The translations under genes and the position numbers were made by a program. This document shows positions 50,801 to 61,508 of a stretch of 64,000 nt of DNA, piece by piece (within the stretch, counting starts at the first letter, position 1; every line of letters starts with the position of its first letter). Origin of the DNA: Burhinus oedicnemus (taxonomy: Eukaryota; Chordata; Aves; Charadriiformes; Burhinidae); contig VFFE01007785.1 in assembly GCA_008921705.1 (NCBI GenBank), positions 105,125 to 169,124 of the forward strand. The letters run 5' to 3'. The notes beneath the pieces were generated by a model. That model had not been told where the DNA came from, made no database searches, and was given only the letters and a program-made list of their open reading frames with translations.

Positions 50801-53800
50801 AGTGATGGATCTGTCCTCTATGGATACTTTCTTGGACTCACTTGTACTTCTGATTACACAAGTTCATGTCAAAGGAATCTGCAATTTAATTATATATTTT
50901 TTAGAAAAATGGTTTCTTCTGTTTTAAATCTTTCCCTGTGGTTCTCCTGTTCTAAGAAACCATAGAACTTTATTCCCTATCCACTAATTTAATATCATTT
51001 GTGGGTTTAAGGATGCTATCCCCCTCTGCCTCAAGAATAGTATGATGTATACACTTCTTTAATGATACTTTCATGATACCCTTTCTTCTTAGGTGAAGAG
51101 CCCTAGCCCATTAATCTATCCTCATACATAAACAATTTGTACCTTTGATCATTATAAGGACCTTTACTCGTTAATCTGTTTCCTTCCAGAGATGAAGAAA
51201 ACATGAATTACACACAGTATTCAAGATATGGATGCACCAGGTATTTATCTTTTGCCATTCTTCTGGATTTTCATTTTTGTTTTTAATATTTGAGTACTTT
51301 TTTTGATCTGGTTTGAACACTTAGCTAATATTTTCCAGGACAATGAAAAGGAGTTTGATAATGACTTCAGTATCTCTTTCCTGAAAAAGAATAGAGGGTA
51401 CCACTGTGCCTGCACATGTAGTTATTTTTTTCTATGCACATTACCTAGCATTTATCCACAAGTAATTTTCTGCAATTTTGCACCCAGTCATTAGTTTCAC
51501 ATGAGACTTTTTTTGCAACGCTTTGCAAAACTGAATGACTCTGTATCACCAGCAATTTTTATCACTAGCCTATTCATTTCATTTATAATTATAAATTACA
51601 TAGGAATTTGTTGAACAGCGGCCTTTTTACAGGTGCCATACAGCTACACTAAGCATTCAACATTGAGTCTTTCAGCACCTTCCATACTTATCTGCTAGTG
51701 TTTTACCCTTCAGGCTTTCCCTTTGAATTTTCCTTAAGAGTTTCTTCCTTTCTGGTAGTAAACTTTTATGCAGTGGATTTTTTACAGCATTTTTGTTCCT
51801 AGTAGGATGTTCAATCACGGTCACATTACAGGCAGTGAGATAACGTGGTTCCTGCACAATTACTTATTGATGTGGGCCTGATGCATCGTTTCAGACTAAT
51901 AAGAGTTGTTTCCCTTTTGTGGGTTCTCAGATTAATCTTTCCAAGAGGCTTCATGCCCCTGTGTATCATTTACACAACCTACATATGGATAATTGCGGTT
52001 TCTCAATATTGTGTTTTCTGCCCTCACAGCCCTCGCAATCTCTCTTAATAATCTGTGATCATTTTCCCCAAGTTTATCAGAGAATTACCAATACATCCTT
52101 ATTATTACACTGCTCTCCTCTGTAGCTCTCTACCTACTATCAGTTCTTCCAGAAGTTTATCCTCATATTTTTTTCCACAGAAGAATATTCAAAGCTTTTT
52201 AGCTGTTATACAACCCTTGTAACAAAAGCTAGAAAAAACCCATAAATTCACTACAAAAAGAGATTTAATGAACATTATATCACTATCACACTAACCAACA
52301 CCATACCACGGTCATGAGGACAAGTAGCACCACATTCAAATTTTTAAACATCCAAACAAACCATTGCAAAAAAGAAATCTAAGCACAAAAATATTTGTTT
52401 GGGGTGAGCAGAGATGCTTGTCCAAAATCCCTGACAGCTCTTTGCAGCAGCAACGCCTTGCTTCATGGATTAAAAGTTGTTATAAATCAAGCATTCCTTT
52501 TCATTTTGGCCATGCATTCCCGTAGCATTTACTGAAAGTCAATCCAAATTAATTTTCTGCCATGTACTGCTCATTCCCAGCACTTTTGTTTAAATTGAAG
52601 ACTGAAAGATTTTTCCATAACTGAAAAATACATAATGCAATTTTAGATTTCAAAGGGAGGGGGTGAGGAGGAAAGGAGAACATTTCAAAGATTCTTCTCT
52701 TCTTCATTTCATAAGAATATAATTAATTGCTCCTTCTCTTCATTTAATACTGTGACTAATCCTACTAAAAGGGATTATTTAAAAGAAGAAGACAATGCAA
52801 GATACATTTTTGTGTCATTCAGCTGTCTTCAGAGAATAAAACTGAAAGCATCGACAACTTTGTCTGAATTTTTTTTTCAGAAGTCATTTTCAAAATTAAT
52901 ATTTTAGGTCAGTGACTCAATTTAAACCCTGTTAAATGGCAAAAAGAAATCTGTGTAATCAGAAATTGCTTTTCTCTGTCAAATTTCTTTAATGAGGTTA
53001 AATCCCTTCGGAGACATTTGGAAAGTGTTTAAGGATCACAGAATCTTTATCTCAGAGACTCTTTTGTATATACTGTATATACACTTCAGATGTCACTTTA
53101 TCTCTGTCATCTCTAATAATAGGAACAAATGGAACATATATAGAAGGCATGATTCTAAGTTAAATATTATTTTATTCTCTTCCTTATGGTGGCATCATAA
53201 GGGGAGGAAACATACTAATATACCAAAGAATTATTTAAAAGAATTACTGAGTAAACTTCAAACAGTACTTCCATTAAAAACATTTTCCTATTAAAAACAT
53301 AACTCATTAATTACTTAGGTTGGAAAATTTGTTCCTTCTTTAATTTTCCCACATTTGTGGTTAGCATTAGCAAATGAGGATGCTGCCTTTATAAAAATCA
53401 TTATAATTACGAAAAATTTAATTAACTTATTAAAGCCTTGATTCAGGAATATAATTATATGCTTAATTTTAAGCATTTGAGTAGCTACACTGGTTTCAGC
53501 AGGATTACTTCTGCGTTTATATTAAAGATAATTCTGAAATGCTTGTCACAGCAGCATAGAAGTGCGGACACATATAGCTAAAATCAGCAAAAGACGGTAA
53601 TAAAATAAGGTCAGGTGGAGCAGCTCTCTTCAAGCTGTTCTCCTCCTTTGCTTCCTGCCATCCTCGAGGCGCCTGCTCTGAGCCTAGATTACTCCTCCCC
53701 TCTTCCCACCCAGAGCAGCAGGGTTCTGCCTGGAGCTGCTGTCCCAGTCTCACCAGCTGCAGAACCTCTGGGGTTCATCCGGTGGGCTCTCAGAGACGGC

Positions 53801-56800
53801 TCCATCGGCTCTTGAGGACCATTTAATCTTGCTTGCACACTTTACATTAGTCACCGCACACAGAGGAAACAATGCAGGCAGCTGCCGTCTTTCCTTCCCT
53901 CCGGGTGTGCTCCTACGTGCTGGGCTACAGGATCAGGCTCCTCTTCCACCTCCCTTGGGCTTTTTGGCTGCAGGTTCCAAGGTATGGTAGAGGTTTTCTC
54001 CTCCCAGTGCAGATTGGTGATGGAGGACTGGGGCACCTCCCCAAGTATTGGAAATAAGGGTTTGAACCCCCCACGCTGAGGAAGGAGATGAATCGAGCTC
54101 TCCTGCTTTTTGGGTGAGTGCCCTGAGGACTTGGCTGCACTGGAAAGAGAAAAAAAGCAAAATCTCTGCAATGCTGTTAGACACCAACCCCAAAAGAGGC
54201 CTTGGCACTAGGGATCTTTATTTAGTGAAGAAAGTTTAAATGTGTACCCAGCTCAGATGCCTGAACGCTGTTCTGGATCCATTCTGGATCTCAGTGTCTT
54301 ACTCGGCAGGAGAATAAGCTTTTGGTAGTACAGAGTGAAATCCCTGTGCTCGGGAGCTTGCTGTCGGGTGACAGCACAAATCCGCCAAAACCATCACGTG
54401 GCAGCTGCTCAGCCATCGCTCCTTCCAAAACCACAGCCGCGTTGCTCTGCACTCCGAGAGAGCAGAGGACAACAGCCGTACAAGAGCAAGCTTTGCAGCC
54501 GGTGAGAAGCTGTCACCTCTTTTAATGACACCCAACAGCTGGTCAAGACCTTGCAACCAGGTTACATGTTGTTAAGAACATGCGGGTGAGTTTTAAAGCA
54601 GATATACTGTCAACACAACGACAGTGATGAGACCACAGATAGCCGACTGTGGTCTAAAACAAATGATTACATTTAAAAATGCGGAGCAGGCTGCTGGCTG
54701 CTACTGTGAAAATTAAATTAAATATAAGGGTGTATTTGGAGTTCTGCACCACTTCTGCACTCCAGTAACTTGGAGCAATAGAGAGGACTGAAAGATGCAG
54801 AGATCATTCTGTTGTGATGCATGTTTTTTTTTTAAAAAAAAAAAAGAGTGTCAAGTTTTCTGACCTGACCCTATCCTGAGATACCTATGTATCATCCACT
54901 GGAAATAAACTTAGGATACTTTTGATAAATCAATTATAACTTGCATGAAAATATCAATGCAAGGAACACAAAGCTTCTGGTTTAATTGAGATAGAAATCA
55001 GGCTCCTTGGCTTCAGTGAGGGCGTGAATGACAGATAAAGCCTGCAGGTGTTAACCGCAGGCCCTCACTGCCCTATGGAGCTTCCCCGCATCTCTAAGAA
55101 TTTGTGATTACTAGCTTAGAAATAACTGTATTATTCACTTTAAATAAAACACTAACAGTGGTGAGACCAAAGCTGAACTCAGGGCTCACAGATGTCTCAG
55201 AAGAAGCAGAGGTCCTCTGTGGGTGGCCTTGTCAAAACCAGAAAATCCCATTATGGGTGGTATTTCTCCTCTGTCTCCAAGACCTCTTGCGATATTAAGA
55301 CTTTGTTAGTATTTTGCACCTCTGACTGCCATCAGGGAGGAGAGTTCACCGCTGTGAGAGGAGCTGTACTAACATTAGGCAGCAACTGGTTGTAGGCGAG
55401 TGAATGGATTTTTCTCAAAAAGGCCAGATGGCCTTTACGTTAAAATAGATGCAGAAAAATAGAGGTTGTTCATTTTCCAGCTCCAAGGTAGAATTAAACA
55501 CTTGGCTCCAATGTGACCCAAATTGGTCTAACCTGCTCTTAAAAGCCTTTTAATATCTGAGGTAAATAACCTTTGCTGCAGGGTAAGATGATTATTTTTT
55601 TTCTTCCCATGTCAAATAAAGATCAGCTTTCTGTAAAAATCATTTATGTACTTGAAGACTATTGCCTTTCCTTCAGTCTTTATTTTTTTTCTTTCTTGAC
55701 CAACCAAACTCAATTCCTTCAGCTTCCTCTAATAATTCAGATTTTCCAAACATCAGTTATTTAAAATGTCTCCATATTGATTGCAAACTTTGTAAGGCAT
55801 GGTCCTCAACAGCAGATATGATATTCCACCTAGGATCTCAAAAGTACCAAGTGCAGGAGGGTGACTCATTCTTCTGCCTTCCATGAAACTGCTCTGTCAC
55901 CATACCCCAGACAGGTATTTGCCTGGTTTTGTAACAGTACGACACTACTCACACATATTTGGCCCGTGGTCCATCTTGCCTGGCCATTATTTCTCCCTTT
56001 GTTCATCGAATGTTTCCTTCCCAAGCATGGTATGTCCCTCTTGATGGTTTCTGTATCTCTTCGTGTTGATTTCAGACAACTCTCCAACATTTGGATGTCA
56101 AATCCCATCTTCCAAAGTAATTCCAACTTTTCTTACATAGGAGCCATTCAGAAATTGTTCAGCATGCTCTCTAGCCTGCCATTGAAGCTATTAATTAAAA
56201 ATTTGTGCAGAAACGGATGTAGGGTGGGTCCCAAGAGCATCCCATTTGAAACGTGTTCTGATTGGACAGTGAACCACTGATTCATTTTGAGAATGATTTT
56301 TTTGCATATTCTTAGCTCTATTTACTTATTTCACTTGCAACAATGACATGAGAGTCAAGATATATCATGTCTTCTCCTGCTACCCTGTCTATTGGGATGA
56401 CTACACTGTTAAAGACGGAAAGAAGATTGGCTTGCTCCTGACAAAGACATGTTGACTGTTTCCCATTACATTAGTATTCTGTAGGTTTAAATAATTTATT
56501 CTATTTAAATTAGATTATTTAAATTATTTATTCTAGTATCCTTGCATAAATCTAAGTTAGGCTGGCTCCCTCTTGATGTCCTTTCTCTCTCTTTGGAAAC
56601 AAGTACTATGTTTGATTTTCTTCACTTGCTGGAGATCTTAAAGATAATCTGCCAGTTCACAGTAGTTTAAGATTAATTTCACGATTTCCTAACAATTTGT
56701 GTAACCTAATTTATCTAAATATTCTTTAAGACATTATTTTCTTTTTACAGTCTAAACTCCTCTGGTTAAAACTCTACCAGCTTATTGATGACTACTATTA

Positions 56801-59800
56801 ACCAAAGAGAAATGCAACTTCCCCTGTCATCTGTTATTTGCTCTTCTTTCCTTTTTGTTTTCCTCTTGCTTTGTACGAATTTATAAAACCTTATCCTAGT
56901 TCTAATTCATGTTATGTTGTAGTCATCCTGACTTTGGTTCTTCACACTATCCTTCATAATTATTAATAGTCGTGTTTTTTGATGATTTATTTTCAATTTC
57001 TATGGCATTAAAGAGCTCCTGATGCCCTCATACCAGACCTTGTTATACTCTGCTTTCCACTGGGACAGGTTGCTTGTTGTGCCTTTGATATTGCGGAATG
57101 TAATTTTCTGACCACAGTGCCTTTTTGTTGGAAAAAACTTAAAAGACTGTTAGAATGTAATCCTGATTGATCCTTAGGAAAACCAGAATTTAGGAGAACT
57201 GGCAGGTAGTGATATACCTGTCTGACAAAACTGTTATGCAGAAATAACCAAGGTTACACAGAAATATGAGGTTTCTTTGTGGGGTAAAGAAACTATGTCA
57301 TGATGGCGTTGTGATGTTGTGCCCATATTAATTGGCACAACAGTGCAATATAACTACACTGATACGACCCGATACTAACACTTGGTTTCTTCTTGCTCAG
57401 CATCTCGTTGAATTTTACCATAAAGACAGAACCTTATATAGTAAAGAAACTTTCCTGGACCTTTTATTTGGACTTCTTTTTTCCCCAAGAGACTCTTCCA
57501 CCTTGTAAACTTTAAGAATTATACTATTTGCAATTATACAGACCATTTTCTCAGACTGTGTAAATTAGAGGACTAGACAGGTTTACACCCTTTAGGTCCC
57601 TCTCACTTTCTCTGTTAAATTACCACATGACTAAAAGATCACAGATTAAAGCGAAGTTAATTTTCACATGTTGGTATTAACACCAAGGAAAGCCATTTGA
57701 TGCTTTTCACTCCAGGAATCCTTTTTTCCCACTGGATGAAGAGTCTGATCAGATATGTCAGTAATATAAAGTAACTTGACTGACCTGAGTATCTGACTCC
57801 TAAATAGGAGAGGAAAATGTGATGCCTTCACCTTTGCATTTGGAGGAAAGAAATTGCTTATCTAAATTAATAGGAAAAGCTTCTTCTTATCCCTTGCCCA
57901 TCACAGAGTCCAAGAGCTCAGCATATACAAGATTTTACTAACACAGAACATGACCTCTCCGTATAAAGAAGAAAGCCACTTTGACAGAAGTAAAGCCATG
58001 CTAAAAAATCAGTCCTGCATTATGATCCGGAACAATTTTTTAGTCGAAGTAGAAATGTGAGTACCAGTCCTCTTTCCACTACTGCAAGTAGCAGAAATCC
58101 TACTTATTTCAATAACACATGAATGGCTTCATCATGCTAACAATAACAAAGCCATCTGTATATGGCAAAGAGGATGATTTCTGTTGTTCGGTGATATTAA
58201 ATCCCAAATAAAATTATGTTATGAATACACTGGGAAAGTGAGTATGATTTCTTTCTTAAGGCAGTGAAAACATTGTGGAATGAACTGCATACTCACAGGG
58301 CAGATTTATCTCCTTGAAAAGAAAGTTAAGCATTTGAAAACAGCACATTCTAAACTTTAGCTGATATATCATATCTAAATTTGTTTCTTCTCAGTATAGG
58401 TTATTCCACTTATGGAACTGGCAAACATCCTTCATTATATATGCATACACAGTAGGTGTTGAGTACAAGGAAAAATCATCAAGTTAGGCTTCACACTCCT
58501 GCCAATATTTCCTACTATGGACCTGGCTTTAGAACACCTACAGAAATTTCTTGCCTCCTTTGACAGTCTCCTGAAGATTAAGAGAACACATGCTTATCCA
58601 AACTATAGTATGTATGTACTATACTAGTATTATATTATATACTAGTATATATAATAATTCAACATAATATTTGCATCTTTATAATGCATCTGAACTGTAT
58701 TTTTTGGCAATAATAAGGAAACACAATCATTACTATGGTTCATGCATGATCTGTGATGGTAAAGGCTGTAACAGAAATAACTTTGTAATTTGCAGACATA
58801 TTATAGTGCTGGAAGGGCCAAAGTCCATAACCACACAATCCTACCTCTTGCCCCTGTGTCCTTCTGGATTCCTCACCGATCCTAGCTTCTCACACAGCAG
58901 CCATGCAAACAGGGCTTTAAGCTTGCTGTGGATGGGAAGGTCTGTAGTTCTGCATCTCCACAGCAACCCCAGCCCTGCTACTCTGCTTTTCTACAGACTG
59001 TTCTATAGAAGTACTCCTGGGGCACAGACTCTTTTGAGTCAGACAGCTTCTGAACATTGCTACATACCCTTTACAACAAATCTGGCTTGTCCTTCACTTC
59101 CTTACGCTGGCTTCCCAGAGAATGCCAAATCACCTTTGGACACACAATTGTTGTTACCCCATCTGGGCAACGGACGTAGAAACCCAATAACAAGGACTGT
59201 TAGCTATTGGTCATGTTTCTTAAATCATTACTGAAAGATTTTCAGACAGTGTAGCTGAGCATGGTCCACAGCTCCATACAATGATGTACCAGTGACAATA
59301 ATGCAATCTCAAATTTCCATCAAATGTCAAATTATATGATGTGGACCTGGACTTGAAAAGTGAAGTCCTTCAGGGCTTAAAGAAAGGTCACCCGGGACAT
59401 GGAGAAGAGGCTGTGTAAGGCTACTCCACTACCTTCAAGAGATGTGAGGTAGTAACATTTCACTTTGATTTAACAGGGCTTAGAGACCTTCACACCCCTT
59501 TGGTTGAGAAAAAGAAAATCAAGTTTACTGAGCAATGTAATTTATTTTATTTACAGAATCAAAGAATCACAGAATCACAGGGGTTGGAAGGGATCTCTGG
59601 AGATCATCTAGTCCAACTCCCCTGCCAGAGCAGGTTCACCTAGAGCAGGTTGCACAGGACGGCATCCAGGAGGGTTTCGAATGACTCCACCACCTCTCTG
59701 GGCAGCCTGTTCCACTGCTCTGCCACCCTCAAAGGAAAGAAGTTCCTCCTCAGGTTCAGATTGAACTTCCTATGGTCAAGTTTGTGCCCATTACCTCTTG

Positions 59801-61508
59801 TCCTATCACTGGGCACCAATGCAAAAAGACTGGTGCCGTCCTCCCAGCACCGTCCCTTTACGTATTTGTAAGCATTGATGAGATCCCCCCTCAGCCTTCT
59901 CTTTTCCAGACTAAAAAGACCCAAGACCCTCAGCCTTTCCTCAGAAGAAAGATGTTCCAGCCCCCTAATCATCTTTGTAGCCCACTGCTGTACTGTCTCC
60001 AGCAGTTCCCTGTCCTTCTTGAACTGGGGAGCCCAGAAATGGACACAGGACTCCAGGTGCGGCCTCGCCAGGGCAGAGTAGAGGGGGAGGATAACCTCCC
60101 ATGACCTGCTTGCCACACTCTTCTTGATGCACCCAGGATGCCATTGGCTTTCTTGGCCACAAGGGCACATTGCTGCCTCATGGTCATTCTGTTGTCCACC
60201 AGGACTCCCAGGTCCCTTTCCACTGAGCTGCTTTCCAGCAGGTCAACCCCTAACCTGTACTGGTGCATGGGGTTATTCCTCCCCAGATGCAGTACCCTAC
60301 ACTTGCCTTTCTTGAATTTCATAAGGTTTTACAGTATTGTCTAACTTTTAATCAGTATAAGCTTAATAACTAACTTTTAAAAGGTGGTTGAGTAATTTCA
60401 AGACTCCCAAAACAAAAGAACCCACAAAATTTAAAAGAGAAAAAAGTAAACCTTAAAGCTGCCATTGAATGTCTGCTTTAAAAGTAGCAAAGACAGGTAG
60501 TTCCTCCATCATTAAGTTACATTGAAAAGGGCAACTACACAAAAAGGAAAAATCTTACATGAAATGAAATCTGAGGTTATTTGATTAACATTTTAAGGCA
60601 GCAGTGCCACTGAAACAAGCACTTCTCCTTGCTTTGTCATCGGCTCCTTGTTCTTTCTCTGCATTATCCCCTGCTTTCGCTGAAGGTCTCTGCAGTGAAG
60701 CAATGGGTAACTGATTCGGCTAAAAGCAACCTTTCTTTTTGCTGGTTACTTTCCAGCCAGATCAGTGTCATGGTCATCCTTATCACCAAAAAAATCATTG
60801 TGCTGGCCAACAAACCATGGAGCATGGGAGTAACGAACAGCATTTGGAAAGGCGCAGAAGCGTTTAATACTGAGTGTCAAATACGCTCAGTGTTCCTAAG
60901 CAAGGTTTGTTGTATTTTCCTCCTGCTAGAGCCAACATTTCAAATTTCTGCCATGTAATAAGGCAAAAATAAGGCTATCCATTCTTGTTTTGCACACTGT
61001 ACTTTAGTTGTACTTGGACCAGAATAAAACAGCTCACATCTGTGTGACTTACCCATTTTGCATTTTTTCACTGAGTTTATATATAATAATATAAATTACA
61101 ATAATATACTTATATATAATATGTGTGTGTATATAGGTGTGTACATATATGTATATAATATATATACACATATATATAATAATATGCCTTTCTTGTGTTA
61201 ATAGAGATTTACCTGGTTTACAAAACCCAAAATATTCTGTTGGTCACTGAAAAAACCCCAAACCTAGAAGAGACTAAATGCTTTAGACTCCTTAAAGGTC
61301 TGACCTATAGTCGCTGGCAGTACGCAGAACTTACCAGCAATGGACAGAACAGCACCAAAGTACTCACTTAGATAAGGCAGACACAAGCTATGGCATACCA
61401 TTACTTCATGGCCTTCATTTCGTGCTGATTCCACCAACGGGAAACAGTAGTCACAACCCAGTTTATAGACTTGAGAACTGATGTGAAGGTATTTGCCATT
61501 TCCGCAGC
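46823..61508 (-). CDS. TRMT9B-like: TRMT9B-like (Trm9/ALKBH8-type) methyltransferase, 3' part; frame broken in the last exon
   Basis: Two exons are visible, 61335-61508 and 46823-47860, joined across a 13.5-kb GT-AG intron in matching phase (G/TG, Val). Together they cover the protein from the SAM-binding loop to the C-terminus. Landmarks are GCGNGKYL (motif I), [71 protein letters not shown] and the C-terminal [11 protein letters not shown] with NWCVIAEK. The order and the exon boundary agree with human TRMT9B (formerly KIAA1456). Trm9-family enzymes methylate the wobble uridine of tRNA; for TRMT9B itself the substrate is not settled. The exons before motif I were not found and should lie right of the window. 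The frame shifts by one base near 47380, and two acidic cofactor-site residues are changed. The gene may be a diverged paralogue, a pseudogene, or intact with a homopolymer error. Confidence 0.85.
47861..50075. other. TRMT9B-like intron, 3' part
   Basis: No further exon or interspersed repeat was recognised. An A-rich tract lies at about 49106-49117. Confidence 0.5.
50076..50410 (-). mobile_element. CR1 LINE 3' fragment
   Basis: Reads TCATAGGATGGTTTGGGTTT, then GATCATCTAGTCCAACCTCC and the GGGATGGGGCCTCCACAACT stretch, a typical avian CR1 3' end in reverse orientation. It lies inside the TRMT9B-like intron and is relatively young. Confidence 0.92.
50900..51640 (-). mobile_element. ancient CR1-type LINE relic (approximate limits)
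   Basis: Scattered blocks fit the old amniote CR1 consensus in reverse: ACACAGTATTCAAGATATGG, TTTTCTGCAATTTTGCACCC with CAGTCATTAG, GACTCTGTATCACCAGCAAT, and ATTTGTTGAACAGC. Heavy divergence makes the limits and the family uncertain. Sequence to about 52150 may belong to the same or a second copy. Confidence 0.5.
51641..55649. other. TRMT9B-like intron, middle part
   Basis: No exon recognised. Possible further ancient LINE sequence to about 52150. A possible palindromic amniote repeat lies at 53430-53525. A short T/A homopolymer pair lies at about 54825-54845. GC-richer stretches at 53600-54540 give several open frames of no recognised content. Confidence 0.4.
53430..53525. repeat. possible ancient amniote palindromic repeat
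   Basis: The order GCCTTGATTCAGGAATATAA, GCTTAATTTTAAGCATTTGA, GTAG and TTTCAGCAGGATTACTTCTG resembles the widespread reptile repeat whose consensus runs 'atgcttaactttaagcacatgagtag ... ttcagtgggactactc'. Strongly diverged, and identified from memory of the pattern only. Confidence 0.3.
55650..57140 (-). mobile_element. long ancient CR1-type LINE relic (approximate limits)
   Basis: Several blocks occur in the order of the old amniote CR1 3' half in reverse: ATATTCCACCTAGGATCTCA, a region near AGTGAACCACTGATTCATTT, CTGACAAAGACATGTTGACT followed by GTTTCCCATTACATTAG, CTAAGTTAGGCTGGCTCC, and a CTGCTTTCCACTGGGACAGG-like end. No open reading frame of useful length remains. If correct, this is the largest repeat in the window. 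Confidence 0.5.
57141..59556. other. TRMT9B-like intron, no exon seen
   Basis: Contains a TA-rich segment at 58606-58672 that includes a TACTAGTATA-type inverted repeat. The open frame 58671-59234 has no recognised content. Confidence 0.4.
59557..60330 (-). mobile_element. CR1 LINE, 5'-truncated 3' fragment
   Basis: The left edge has the duplicated AATCACAGAATCACAG motif of the CR1 3' terminus, then GGGGTTGGAAGGGATCTCTG. The minus strand translates with frame breaks to the CR1 reverse-transcriptase C-terminus, including [40 protein letters not shown] and [16 protein letters not shown]. One uninterrupted frame covers 59640-60170. It is the least diverged CR1 copy in the window. Confidence 0.95.
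60331..61334. other. TRMT9B-like intron, 5' part
   Basis: No exon recognised. Includes the AT microsatellite at 61076-61190. Confidence 0.5.
61076..61190. repeat. TA/TG-rich microsatellite
   Basis: Mixed TATATA, TGTGTG and TACATA units over about 115 bp. It lies about 145 bp past the donor of the TRMT9B-like exon. Confidence 0.85.
61335..61508 (-). CDS. TRMT9B-like: TRMT9B-like exon with SAM-binding motif I
   Basis: 174 bp, acceptor CTTCAG before 61508, donor GTAAGT after 61335. Phase 2 at the start (GC completes Gly) and phase 1 at the end. It encodes [20 protein letters not shown] and, further on, [20 protein letters not shown] and LSIA. Relative to human TRMT9B and ALKBH8, the Asp of the VCD motif is His and the Asp of the FDA/CDA motif is Gly. 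Confidence 0.88.

Noticed and set aside
58671..59234. 187-codon open frame on the plus strand
   Set aside because: Composition looks random and no domain was recognised. It lies in the intron of the TRMT9B-like gene on the opposite strand.
59640..60170. 176-codon minus-strand frame that looks like a gene
   Set aside because: It is the reverse-transcriptase C-terminus of a truncated CR1 LINE, not a host gene.
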